A DNA stretch of 64,000 nt. Source: Hippea maritima DSM 10411 (GTDB taxonomy: Bacteria; Campylobacterota_A; Desulfurellia; Desulfurellales; Hippeaceae). Below, in pieces: positions 17,312 through 25,699 of the stretch. Numbering within the stretch: position 1 is the first letter of the stretch; the number at the start of each line of letters is the position of its first letter. The position numbers and the translations under genes were made by a program. The notes beneath the pieces are model-generated. The model did not search any database and was not told the origin of the DNA. It was given only the letters and a program-made list of their open reading frames with translations. The stretch lies in NCBI RefSeq assembly GCF_000194135.1, contig NC_015318.1:386501-450500 (forward strand), given 5' to 3'.

Positions 17312-17544
17312 TCAGCAGCTTTTTCCTCCACAAACACCACTTCCTCGTTCATTGTTATTGTAGCATGCTGTTCCGTCTTTTTTATTACTGCTTTTCTGTA
17401 GTTGTATTCTGTTTACAGAGTAGTTACCTGCAATAATTACCGGTGATTTTGATATGAAATTTTCAGAGTGCGCTGTCTTGGCATGTGAAATGTTCCATGC
17501 AAAAAAAACAGATAATAATAAAAAAATAAAACAACTTTTTTCAT
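17312..17544 (-). pseudogene. First gene of the secreted-protein operon, frameshifted in a T7 run (possible phase variant)
   Basis: ATG at 17544, preceded by AAGGAG, begins MKKVVLFF and then hits a run of seven T (minus strand, about 17520-17526). With eight T the frame would continue into LLLSVFFAWNISHA, a normal signal peptide, and a mature ~55-residue protein ending GSGVCGGKSC at 17312. As written, the frame stops after about 35 codons. Its span is one base short of whole codons. This could be decay, a sequencing error or slipped-strand phase variation. The mature protein has three cysteines. Confidence 0.65.
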
Positions 17545-17580
17545 TTTTACTCCTTTTAATGTCCTTAACCCTTTATTAAA

Positions 17581-17609
17581 AATATACTTATGCCGCCTCC
17601 ATTTGTCAA
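17581..17609 (-). promoter_or_regulatory. Strong promoter of the secreted-protein operon
   Basis: On the minus strand TTGACA (17609-17604), 17 bases, TATATT (17586-17581): near-consensus sigma-70. It lies about 37 bases upstream of the first ATG and is the only good promoter found for the run down to 14409. Confidence 0.75.
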
Positions 17610-17680
17610 GACAATTTTCTTTAATTTAACCAGATAGGTCCAAACATACTTACCACCTAAAGCAAATAGAGGTAATATCT

Positions 17681-17917
17681 ATGTCTGAGAATGAGAATGA
17701 TAGAAAAGAGAGTGGAGGCACCAACATGGAAGTGAAGAGAATAAGAAAGATAGTAGGGGCAGAAAACCTGAAAGTAGGTTTTCTGCCCGTTAAATCTTTC
17801 TCTTTCTCAAGGGCTGATGCAGCCCACATCCTCTTTTGCATATTCAAATCACTGGATTTGAATATAATAGGAAGACCCATAAAATTCCTAAAGGGATGGA
17901 GGCTGCATCATGGATAG
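17681..17917 (+). CDS. Short open frame upstream of transposase, carrying two perfect hairpins
   Basis: 78 codons, overlapping the transposase start by 8 bases. It may be the first frame of a two-frame insertion sequence or not translated at all; no domain is recognised. The DNA holds a perfect 13-base stem (GGGCAGAAAACCT at 17757-17769 with 17776-17788) and a perfect 11-base stem (17840-17850 with 17855-17865). Such structures fit regulation of transposase expression. Confidence 0.35.
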   Translation: MSENENDRKESGGTNMEVKRIRKIVGAENLKVGFLPVKSFSFSRADAAHILFCIFKSLDLNIIGRPIKFLKGWRLHHG

Positions 17918-18865
17918 TATATACCACACTTTGAGAAAATCAAACCCTGCAAGTGCAAGAATTTTGGTCAGAAAGGTTTTAGAGAAAAACAACGGCAATG
18001 TCTCAAAAACAGCAAGAATACTTGGCATATCAAGGGCTACAGTGAGAAGGGCAAGGGATGGAGAACTAAATGACTTATCAAGAAGACCAAAGAACATAAG
18101 AAAAAAGATAGGCTGTTCTCTTGAAAAACTCATTGTTGAAGAGGCAAAAAGCACAGGGTACAGATACAGGCTTCTAAGCTATTACCTAAAGAACAAATAC
18201 TCCATAGAGATAAGCGAAAACACAATAAAGAAGGTTTTAAAGAGAAACAGGGTGAGGAAAAAGAAAATAAGGACTCTAAACAAAAACAGAAGGCATCTTT
18301 ATGATTATGAACACCTGACGCCCTTTAGCCACCTTCAGATAGACACAAAACACATACTGGATGAAACATCTCTACCAAAGAGCGTGTATAGACACATAGA
18401 GAAATACGACCTGCCAAAATATGAATGGAACGCAATAGATGTAAAAACGAGAATGAGATTTACAGCTTACTCCCATACTCTTTCTGCATCCTTTGGATTT
18501 GCTTTTATCCTTTTTGTCGTACTGTGGTTAAAGCTGCACAATGTAAGGGGAAAAATAAACATAAGGTTGGACAACGGTTCTGAATTTGCATCCTCAAGCA
18601 GAAGAAAATTGGATGAATACAACGAATTCTTTTCAAAACTGAATGTAGAGTTAAAACCCATACCACCAGGTGCAAAACACCTCCAGGCTATAGTTGAAAA
18701 CTCACACAGAAAAGACGATGAATCCTTGAATATAGTAAGGTTTCCAACCTTACTACTGGAAGATATCATAAGGGTGATAAGTATGTGTGGCCTATCTGGT
18801 TCATTTGTTGCAAAAAAATTTGACAAATTGTTCGGTTTGAATATACTTAGTTTCGCAAGCATTGC

Positions 18866-18875
<10 letters not shown>
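17910..18875 (+). pseudogene. Integrase-core (DDE) transposase, 3' end lost at tRNA-Asn
   Basis: 321 codons. An N-terminal helix-turn-helix (GNVSKTARILGISRATVRRA, about residues 30-49) precedes an rve-type catalytic core with Asp in LQIDTKH, Asp in RLDNGSEFA and Glu in AIVENSHRKDDE. It resembles IS481/ISNCY-type enzymes. The open frame runs 10 bases into the tRNA-Asn gene, so the native C-terminus and the right terminal repeat are missing. It is therefore a truncated remnant. Confidence 0.75.
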
Positions 18876-18941
<66 letters not shown>

Positions 18942-19183
18942 TTTTGATGGCTGTTTCAAACTCATTCAATGTCTCCTTCCATCTTTCCCGCACAAGGGAG
19001 AAGGCAGGAAAAATAAAACTCTCTCTTTCACCTATTCTGGATTAATGTTCAAACCTACCTTCCCCGATCTAAAAAGGAAAAATTTTTTAAAAATGGATTT
19101 GATTTTTTGCTTTTATTTGCTATACCTTATCATGCAATATTAAAAGGTAGTAAACTCTGACAGGTTAAAAAAGAGTTAAACCT
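18942..19183. other. Non-coding start of the tRNA-Asn island
   Basis: AT-rich, with no open frame of note. A run of A/T around 19075-19130 may include the promoter of the helix-turn-helix gene that follows. Confidence 0.4.
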
Positions 19184-19390
19184 TTGATAGAAGGGTTTGA
19201 AGAAATAATGACCCATCAGGAGACAGCAAAATATTTAACAATAGGAAAATCTTTGTCTTATAAAATGGGGAAGGGAAGAAAAAATCCCGCCGTGAAAATT
19301 GCTAATCAATGGAGGTTTATAAAGGAAGATATTGATAGGTGGTTGCAGGAAATAAGAAATAAAGAAATTGTTTCCAACAAAGAAAAATAA
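19184..19390 (+). CDS. Helix-turn-helix (excisionase-like, HTH_17) protein
   Basis: 68 residues. MTHQETAKYLTIGKSLSYKM, basic residues, then QWRFIKEDIDRWL is the typical MerR-like small domain found in excisionases and plasmid or island regulators. The TTG at 19184 or the ATG at 19208 could start it; neither has a good ribosome site. Its place next to a tRNA-bounded island fits a recombination-directionality or regulatory factor, but no integrase gene is present. Confidence 0.7.
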   Translation: MIEGFEEIMTHQETAKYLTIGKSLSYKMGKGRKNPAVKIANQWRFIKEDIDRWLQEIRNKEIVSNKEK

Positions 19391-19494
19391 ATTTTTTTCT
19401 CTTTGCATTCTTTCTTAAAAGCCGAAAGTTTGAGGGCGGGGGAACTTTTTGGTATTTATGAAGATGCGGGCTTCTCCGCCACATTATTATTTCT

Positions 19495-19588
19495 GTATAA
19501 CGTTTTGTGGGTATCTGAAGTCCGAGCCGATAGGCGAGGATTTGGGCGGAGTGCCAAAGGCACGGAGCCAGATACCCGCTTGTTAAGT
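19495..19588. repeat. attC-like structured site 1
   Basis: Outer arms GTATAAC (19495-19501) and GTTAAGT (19582-19588; fits GTTRRRY) enclose a perfect 9-base stem, GGGTATCTG (19509-19517) with CAGATACCC (19569-19577), with two inner hairpins (GCC-GATA-GGC and GTGCC-AAA-GGCAC). 34 bases are identical to site 2 at 22065-22155. This matches the general layout of integron cassette recombination sites. Confidence 0.6.
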
Positions 19589-19711
19589 GACACCGTTAGG
19601 GGCAAGGTGCGAAGCACCGCAGAGTGCCCGCCGTCGCCTGAATTTAATAATATTCAACTAATATTTCTAAATTTATTAACAAGTTTAAATGTTGCTTTAT
19701 GTTCTTGGTTT

Positions 19712-20848
19712 TCAATATTTTATCTCCTTGAATAATATTTTCTGTTTATTGCAATCAATACTGAATTCTATATATCTTAAAGGTAAAATGCTATTTTTGC
19801 TATTAAAAGTCTTAAATGCTTTGATAAGTTCTTTATAGTTTTGTGTTGTTTTATCTTTTATTTCTCTCGAAATTATCATAGGCTCAATATCAGATGGACG
19901 ATTTGGTAAATAATATTGTTCAATCCAATCAACATATCTTTGCAATTGTGTTACTATTTCGGGATAAGCTTCAACTGATTTTAGTTCAATAGGAACAACT
20001 TTCCTATTTTGATCGTTGATTGAAAGCATTATGTCAATTCTTTGCATCCCAACACCACAAGACACTTCATTTCCTATCCATTCTATTGTCTGATTAAGGA
20101 ACATAGGAAGTTTTTCTAAATTTTGCAGTATATAAGCTTGAAGATGAACTTCAAACTGTTTTTTTGTACAGTATTTCTCAATTAATCTTGGTAAAATATT
20201 TATAATTTCTTTTCTTCCGTTATAACTGAAAAATTTAGTGCTAACTTCTATTTTCTGTGTAATTTTATTAAAAGTGTAACTCTGACCTTTTATACTTTTT
20301 CTGTTATTTTTATTACGTATTAAATTTATCAACCTTTCACTTTCATAGATTGTTATCATGGTATTACCGCGATTACCTTTTAGTTTACGATAAATTAAAC
20401 TCCATAACATCTGGTTAGGTGAATGAATGTATTTTATTTCATCTAGGGCCTCCCACTCAGTAACACCTTCTGGATATACTTGATGTGGTTCAATTATTGT
20501 TCTAAAAGTTAAAGATTTACCTAAACTTGATTTTAAGAATTGTTTATTATCATTATTATCTAAAAATGAAGGTGCTTCTTTTACTTTGAAAACACCATAA
20601 AATTTACCTTCTCTAATTCCCTCCCTAAAATTTTGTTGCAAGTAAAATATTGCGTAATCACCAGTCCTAACCCTTTGACTATCAGCAATCATTCCTACTA
20701 AGTTGTTTTCAGTTTGAGGATTAAGAGAGCTGCTTTTTTTATTGTTAAAATCTATTTTATGCTCTTTTGCACCGGTGCCAGCAAACATATATTCTAAATG
20801 ATATTTAAATGTAGTTGTATCTACAATAAATACATGTGTTGTTGCCAT
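19712..20848 (-). CDS. Probable restriction endonuclease (PUA/EVE-like N-domain plus PD-(D/E)XK nuclease)
   Basis: 378 residues, 2 bases after the methyltransferase gene, so a restriction-modification pair. The N-terminal ~150 residues (DYAIFYLQQNFREGIREGKF; YGVFKV) resemble PUA/EVE-type modified-base-reading domains. The C-terminal half has the NucS/DUF91-like nuclease core: Asp in RIDIMLSI, E-x-K in PIELKS, and QLQRYVDW. GAGGGG lies 6 bases before the ATG. The specificity is not predictable. Codon usage is AT-rich with many Asn and Ile, like its partner, consistent with joint acquisition. Confidence 0.72.
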   Translation of the reverse strand: MATTHVFIVDTTTFKYHLEYMFAGTGAKEHKIDFNNKKSSSLNPQTENNLVGMIADSQRVRTGDYAIFYLQQNFREGIREGKFYGVFKVKEAPSFLDNNDNKQFLKSSLGKSLTFRTIIEPHQVYPEGVTEWEALDEIKYIHSPNQMLWSLIYRKLKGNRGNTMITIYESERLINLIRNKNNRKSIKGQSYTFNKITQKIEVSTKFFSYNGRKEIINILPRLIEKYCTKKQFEVHLQAYILQNLEKLPMFLNQTIEWIGNEVSCGVGMQRIDIMLSINDQNRKVVPIELKSVEAYPEIVTQLQRYVDWIEQYYLPNRPSDIEPMIISREIKDKTTQNYKELIKAFKTFNSKNSILPLRYIEFSIDCNKQKILFKEIKY

Positions 20849-20850
20849 GG

Positions 20851-21993
20851 TTATCCCCTCTTTTTAAAAATTAATACATACTCATGCTTAAACACATAAA
20901 ATCCTCCTACTAAAGCACGATATCTCCAAAGTTCTTTCTGATTCCTTTTTGCTCTTGTTTCTTCAAAGTTTTTCACTATTATGCTCTTTAATACAAATTT
21001 TTCTCTTTTTAAAACTTCATTCATTACATAAAACCCTAATGGGATCCATTCTCCTTTAGAATATTTATCGCCTATCACAATACCTAAATATCGTCCTTCT
21101 TCCAATACCGGTAGAACATTATCTAAAACTTTACCAAACATTTCCAAAAACTTATCTACTGTTTTCGCATTTGACAAATCGTCTGGATTATTACTAAATT
21201 TTATTATGTCATGGTATGGTGGGTGTATAATGACAAGCTGAATCTTTTTTACATTTTTTTCTTCCAGAATTTTTTTTAAGTCAATTTGTGTGCTATCCCC
21301 TGTAATAATATCAGTAGTCACATTAAACCTGTTCGGCTCTTTTTCTATCAATTTTTTTGCTTTTTCTACCACATCTGGGTTTATCTCTATTCCAATACCA
21401 TTCCTACCTAACCTGCGACATTCTATTAATGTCGTCCCAGAACCAACAAGTGGATCTAAAACCCAATCTCCTTTTTTAGTATATCTTAACATTAATTGAT
21501 GTGGTATCTGAGGAATAAAATTGCCCCAATACCAGGCATGGTGTGCTCCAGAAGTATCTCTTTTATCAAATATCCATAAGCTGTCTGTAATTATTTCATC
21601 ATATTCTTTCCATCTATTGAGATTTATATCATTTATCTTATTCGTTTTAATCTCTGTCAATGCTTTTTTTAATCTATTTATATAATATCTTGTCCTTTCT
21701 AAAGTAAGTGTCTCCTCAATCTGCGTTAATTCATTTATTAAATAGTTATATTTTATTTCAATTGTATCGCCATTCTTGTCAATATTTAAAATACCAATTT
21801 TATCTTTATTTGTAGAAGTTAGATTTGATTTCAGTTCTTTTAGTTTTATCTTCAATTCTTGAATATTTTGTATTCTAATTAAATTATCTAAAATTTCTAA
21901 GAATTTTGATTTGTTAATTATAATGCTTCGATTTGAGAATGCTCGACTTTTCTCTTTAAATAATGTTTCTTGAATATGCTTCTTTTTCTGCAT
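20851..21993 (-). CDS. DNA methyltransferase (N4-cytosine/N6-adenine type)
   Basis: About 380 residues. The AdoMet-binding motif I DPLVGSGTTLIE (about residue 180) comes before the catalytic motif IV IHPPYHD (about residue 255), with a target-recognition region after it. The N-terminal ~120 residues are helical and Lys-rich. I take ATG at 21993, 6 bases after GAGAGG; an upstream in-frame ATG at 22008 overlaps that site. It is first in the pair with the nuclease. Family comparison suggests N4C or N6A methylation of host sites; which base cannot be said. Confidence 0.88.
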   Translation of the reverse strand: MQKKKHIQETLFKEKSRAFSNRSIIINKSKFLEILDNLIRIQNIQELKIKLKELKSNLTSTNKDKIGILNIDKNGDTIEIKYNYLINELTQIEETLTLERTRYYINRLKKALTEIKTNKINDINLNRWKEYDEIITDSLWIFDKRDTSGAHHAWYWGNFIPQIPHQLMLRYTKKGDWVLDPLVGSGTTLIECRRLGRNGIGIEINPDVVEKAKKLIEKEPNRFNVTTDIITGDSTQIDLKKILEEKNVKKIQLVIIHPPYHDIIKFSNNPDDLSNAKTVDKFLEMFGKVLDNVLPVLEEGRYLGIVIGDKYSKGEWIPLGFYVMNEVLKREKFVLKSIIVKNFEETRAKRNQKELWRYRALVGGFYVFKHEYVLIFKKRG

Positions 21994-22064
21994 TTTTAAC
22001 CTCTCCATAAAGTTATTGAAATTACTTTCTTTTTAAATCTTCCCAAGGCGACGGCGGGCATTTC

Positions 22065-22155
22065 ACTTAACGTGTTGCGGGTATCTGAAGTCCGAGCCGA
22101 TAGGCGAGGATTGGGGCGAAGGCGTAAGCCGTAGCCAGATACCCTCTTGTTGTCC
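22065..22155. repeat. attC-like structured site 2
   Basis: Outer arms ACTTAAC (22065-22071; fits RYYYAAC) and GTTGTCC (22149-22155), the same 9-base stem (22079-22087 with 22136-22144) and the same 34-base block as site 1. The second inner hairpin differs but keeps pairing (GGC-GTAA-GCC). TCACTTAAC here is the exact complement of GTTAAGTGA at site 1. Confidence 0.6.
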
Positions 22156-22201
22156 GAGTGCGTCAGCACCGAAGCGAAGCGGAGAGTTCGGCTCGGCGGC
22201 A

Positions 22202-22401
22202 TCAACATCTCTCCTTGAAAAAATCAATTATATCATTGATAATCTTCTTAAAGTGTTTTGTCTTTTCTGTTTCTTCAAATGGAAGAAACATGTATTCACC
22301 ATAGTTAATTGCAAGTTTTCTTTTTACCATATCTAATTCGGCAGATAAATTTTTACCACTAAGGGTCTTATCCGTTGTTAATTTTAAGTTTGTATCTTTT
22401 A
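22202..22401 (-). pseudogene. C-terminal fragment of an unknown gene, cut by the IS1634-like element
   Basis: An open frame of 65 codons enters from the insertion sequence and stops at 22202, only 47 bases before attC-like site 2 in its reading direction. The text (KRKLAINYGEYMFLPFEETE, then IINDIIDFFKERC) matches nothing I know. The distance to the site is what a cassette gene would show. Confidence 0.5.
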
Positions 22402-24287
22402 CCCCTCATTCCGCACCTCTTTCTCCATTTATACCATAAAACCCCATATAATTACTACCCAATAGTTCCAATATCAGCCTATGCTTGTTTTCCAACCCAA
22501 CAATCTGCTCTTGCCCATTAAGTAAGAGTAGATGTATAGCAAAGAAGTTCTCAAACACCCATCTTGCAGTGGGATTCTGAATGGGTTTGCCAAGTTGATT
22601 GGGAAAGGATTTGTTTTGATTTTTAAGCTCACTTCTTATTCTGTATTCCAAGGCAGAATAGACAAGCAAAGAGAGTGTCATTATCATAAGCATTGCTTCA
22701 ATGCGTTTTGGGTTCTTTAGAAACATGGCATCGCTTAAAAACTCTGGTGATTTTAAGAACCTAAAGCCCCTTTCTATTCTCTGTTGAGATTTATACTCAT
22801 CAAGCAGTTCCTTGGCAGACAGTGTCATATCATTGGTTGCAAGGATAAAAAGGCCACTCTTTTGGTTCTGTTTTTGTTTTAGGTATTCTTCATTTGGCTT
22901 GGTCTCTATAATCCAGTAGTATTCATAGTGGTCTGGTTTAGCATTTGGTTTTGGTCGTCCTCTTGTTTTGTATTTGGGCTTTGATATGAGTTTAGCCTCT
23001 GATATCATTATGCATTCTAACTTCTTTGTTTTTTCTTCAAATGCTTTTCTTGCATCAGCTTCACAGAAAAATGCTCTCTTTTGTAATTTCTCAATGAGTT
23101 TTGTTTCCTGTTTTTCTTTTTCTTGATACTCTTTCTTTATCGTTTTGTCCCCTCTTGATTTAGCATAACTGCTTTTGTATAAAACCCACTGTTGTTTCAT
23201 TCCTTCATAATCTACTGTGTACTGGATAGCCTGATAGTTCTCATCAAGCTGAATAAATTCCTCTTCATTGTGGTTTTTGAGTATCTCTTTTGCCTGTTTT
23301 AGTTTCGATGGAACCCTTGAGATGAAAAGCATGTTGTTTTTCTTAAACTCTTCCATTGTTTTAGAACTAAAGAGGGCTGCATCGGCTATCACCTTTGTCT
23401 TTGTATTATTAGCATTCTTTAAAGAGTTAATATGCTCCTTTACTATATTGGCAAATGCCTGTGTATCTATTTTATTACCATCTGCAGGCTTCATCCATAT
23501 GGGAATGCCTGCTTTGTGTTCTACTATAAGATTTAAAACCACCTGATTGAGCTCTGGATGGTGGTCTCTGCTGTATCCCTGGGTGATAAAGACTGGGGTT
23601 GGCTCATACTCTTCTTCTTTTCCTCCTTTTCCCCATTTTCCTTCACTGTTATTTCCCTTTTCTTCTTTTCCATTTCTTTCTTTTACTTTTCCTTTTTCTT
23701 TTTCTTTTTCTTCTTTCGTCTTTTGGTTTGGATACTTACCGTCAAGATGAAAGCTTGTGCTGTCTAAGTGTATGGTAGAGGGTGTAAGGTTCAGTATTTT
23801 GAGTGCCCTGCTTGCTATCTTTTCATACAGTTCACTTACGCCGTATTCAAAGAGCTTATCTAATGTTCTACCAAGTGCATCATCGTTGAACCAAGGGAAG
23901 TCAACATCCCTTCCGAATAATCTCTTTAGTGGTTTGTCTTTGAAGAAGAGAGGAGTTAGGTAGAGTTGCTTGTTGACATAACCAAGACCGTTAAGGATCA
24001 TTGCCTTTGTTGCTTCGCCATAGCTTAGGTTCTTTGATTTGCTTGATGATGGTATTTCATCATCTATGGTTTCTGCTATCTTTAGTTCGTCTATCATACC
24101 AGCTATTAGTCCTAAGTGATCCATGTTCTTGATAACTGCTTTTTGTTGTAACATTTAAATACCCCCTCTTTTTAGAGGGAGATGTAAGCATTTTCTGTTC
24201 CGTTTATTCTAAGACCCTTTTCATTCTTTTACTCTGTGCATTTGGGTTTGGTCAAATAAAATAGAGGTTTGGGTGCGGAAAGGGGGG
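22402..24287 (-). mobile_element. IS1634-like (IS4-superfamily) insertion sequence
   Basis: About 1.9 kb. The ends share CCCC-N3-TTCCGCACC as inverted repeats (22402-22417; complement at about 24272-24287). TTAC borders both ends and may be part of a short target duplication. One long transposase gene fills it. Confidence 0.8.
22406..24154 (-). CDS. IS1634-family transposase
   Basis: 582 residues. The DDE core is recognisable: Asp in IHLDSTSFHLDG (about residue 129), Asp in VIADAALFSSK (about 251), and the C-terminal block QQRIERGFRFLKSPEF (about 485) with the IS4-type E and K. A lysine/glutamate-rich low-complexity insert lies at about residues 141-185. A G-rich ribosome site (GAGGGGG) precedes the ATG. 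The frame is intact, so the element may be active. Confidence 0.9.
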   Translation of the reverse strand: MLQQKAVIKNMDHLGLIAGMIDELKIAETIDDEIPSSSKSKNLSYGEATKAMILNGLGYVNKQLYLTPLFFKDKPLKRLFGRDVDFPWFNDDALGRTLDKLFEYGVSELYEKIASRALKILNLTPSTIHLDSTSFHLDGKYPNQKTKEEKEKEKGKVKERNGKEEKGNNSEGKWGKGGKEEEYEPTPVFITQGYSRDHHPELNQVVLNLIVEHKAGIPIWMKPADGNKIDTQAFANIVKEHINSLKNANNTKTKVIADAALFSSKTMEEFKKNNMLFISRVPSKLKQAKEILKNHNEEEFIQLDENYQAIQYTVDYEGMKQQWVLYKSSYAKSRGDKTIKKEYQEKEKQETKLIEKLQKRAFFCEADARKAFEEKTKKLECIMISEAKLISKPKYKTRGRPKPNAKPDHYEYYWIIETKPNEEYLKQKQNQKSGLFILATNDMTLSAKELLDEYKSQQRIERGFRFLKSPEFLSDAMFLKNPKRIEAMLMIMTLSLLVYSALEYRIRSELKNQNKSFPNQLGKPIQNPTARWVFENFFAIHLLLLNGQEQIVGLENKHRLILELLGSNYMGFYGINGERGAE

Positions 24288-24598
24288 TTACTATTTGCAA
24301 CCTATATTTTACTTTTTTTAAACATTTCGTTTTATTCTCAAATAATAATGATTTTCTAAGATCTTCTATTATCGGTTAATCTTTTTTTAACTAAAATATA
24401 CCAAATAAAAATAAATAATCAAAGATATTTTCAAAAAATTTTTCCTCTTTGTGGCAGGTTCGAGTTGATTACATCATTCCAGAATAATAGAAAGAAAAAG
24501 GTTTATTTGCCCTGATTTTTATCTTTTGTGGATAAGTATGAAGAACACTTGATAAGTTCGAAATAGCTATTTAAATAGGGGAGCCATTTAGAGCTTTT
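24288..24598. other. AT-rich non-coding stretch with candidate att repeat
   Basis: No gene is seen. GGGGAGCCATTT at 24578-24589 repeats the 3' end of tRNA-Asn plus three following bases (18933-18944). This may mark the right edge of an island that integrated at tRNA-Asn. Confidence 0.5.
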
Positions 24599-24638
24599 AA
24601 TGAAACCAACCTCAGAAAATCCTGAGATTGGTTTCATT
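24599..24638. terminator. Long hairpin next to tRNA-Arg
   Basis: A 17-base stem with one mismatch (24599-24615 with 24622-24638) and a 6-base loop. It lies just past the 3' end of the minus-strand tRNA genes and could end their transcript, although the following T run is poor. Confidence 0.55.
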
Positions 24639-24650
24639 TCAATCTTTTCA

Positions 24651-24727
24651 TGGTGCCCCGAGCAGGATTCGAACCTGCGGCACCAGGATTAGGAATCCTG
24701 TGCTCTATCCTACTGAGCTATCGGGGC
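24651..24727 (-). tRNA. tRNA-Arg(CCT)
   Basis: Acceptor GCCCCGA with TCGGGGC, anticodon stem CAGGA/TCCTG with loop TTCCTAA (anticodon CCT), TΨC loop GTTCGAATC; CCA is encoded. Confidence 0.96.
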
Positions 24728-24791
24728 ACAGATGCCATAACAGGCAGGCAACTTCTATAATATTTACCTCTTTTTGTCAAGTTTTAAAAGA

Positions 24792-24866
24792 TGGTGGGCG
24801 GTACAGGTGTCGAACCTGTGACCTCTTGCGTGTGAAGCAAGCGCTCTTCCGCTGAGCTAACCGCCC
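24792..24866 (-). tRNA. tRNA-Val(CAC)
   Basis: Acceptor GGGCGGT with ACCGCCC, D-arm GCTCAGCGGAAGAGC, anticodon stem CTTGC/GCAAG with loop TTCACAC (anticodon CAC), TΨC loop GTTCGACAC; CCA is encoded. It is upstream of tRNA-Arg on the same strand, so they are probably one transcript. Confidence 0.96.
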
Positions 24867-24875
24867 TCTGTTTAA

Positions 24876-24904
24876 AAATTAATAGAAAAGCTTGACTTTG
24901 TCAA
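24876..24904 (-). promoter_or_regulatory. Promoter of the tRNA-Val/tRNA-Arg unit
   Basis: Minus strand TTGACA (24904-24899), 17 bases, TAATTT (24881-24876), ten bases before tRNA-Val. Confidence 0.65.
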
Positions 24905-24934
24905 TTATATTTATGGCTTATGTATTTTGGAGTA

Positions 24935-25699
24935 TTAGCTGTTTTTAATTCCCTTTACGTACAAGATTGAATAAGTTGAAGGTATTTTTCCAGAAGATGA
25001 ACTGAAGATTTCTTCATAGAGATTACAGAAGTTAACATAAGCCTGTTTTGTTACTCTTTTATAGCGCTTTGAGTATGTAGCACCGGTATTTTTATGTTGT
25101 TTTAGAAAATCCACAACCGAATTATAATAAAATGTATAATCTTTCCTTTCGAATTGCCATCTGAAGCCCCTTATTGATGTAAATAGTTCTTTATAGAAAT
25201 TTTCACTTTTAAGACTATATGTATGACCGAAATTGGTTAGGGAGTATATGTGCTCCATTTCTGCAAAAGTGCCCTTTATGAAAATGGAAAAATAAACCTC
25301 ACAACCTGATTTTGTTTCATTAAATAGCCTGGGAATTGAAATTTGCGGATTTTGTAGCCATTGCAATACACTTGATCCTACCATTAAATCAAAACTAAAC
25401 GTTTTTGTTAGTGGCAATGACTCTATATCTGCGTTTACAAAATTTATCCTTTTCAGTCTTTCTTTGGCCTTTTGAAGGGATTTTAAAGACAAATCAATAG
25501 CGGTGTAGTTTTTGAATTTTACCTTTTTTATTAAATAATCGGTGAAAAGCCCAACACCTATACCAAGCTCAAGAATATTTTCGTAGTAGTCTTTTTCTAT
25601 AAGGCGCACAAGTTTTAATGCTGCTATTCTTTGGATATTTGCATTTTGACAGTATGTAGTTGCAGCCTTGTCAAACGATTTTTTTAGTTGTGATTTCAT
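24935..25699 (-). CDS. bioC: Malonyl-ACP O-methyltransferase BioC
   Basis: Methylates malonyl-ACP so that fatty acid enzymes build the pimelate part of biotin. 254 residues; the AdoMet motif ILELGIGVGLFTDYL is at about residues 42-56, and an acidic residue (AIDLS) follows. The N-terminal FDKAATTY is the BioC signature. It overlaps the preceding esterase gene by 29 bases and is last in the bioB-bioF-esterase-bioC operon. The position in a biotin locus makes the assignment firm although class I methyltransferases are many. Confidence 0.9.
   Translation of the reverse strand: MKSQLKKSFDKAATTYCQNANIQRIAALKLVRLIEKDYYENILELGIGVGLFTDYLIKKVKFKNYTAIDLSLKSLQKAKERLKRINFVNADIESLPLTKTFSFDLMVGSSVLQWLQNPQISIPRLFNETKSGCEVYFSIFIKGTFAEMEHIYSLTNFGHTYSLKSENFYKELFTSIRGFRWQFERKDYTFYYNSVVDFLKQHKNTGATYSKRYKRVTKQAYVNFCNLYEEIFSSSSGKIPSTYSILYVKGIKNS

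Noticed and set aside
19403-19735. 110-codon open frame
   Set aside because: It runs straight through the attC-like structured repeat and has no protein-like pattern or ribosome site; treated as chance.
24628-24855. 75-codon open frame on the plus strand
   Set aside because: It covers the antisense of tRNA-Arg and part of tRNA-Val.
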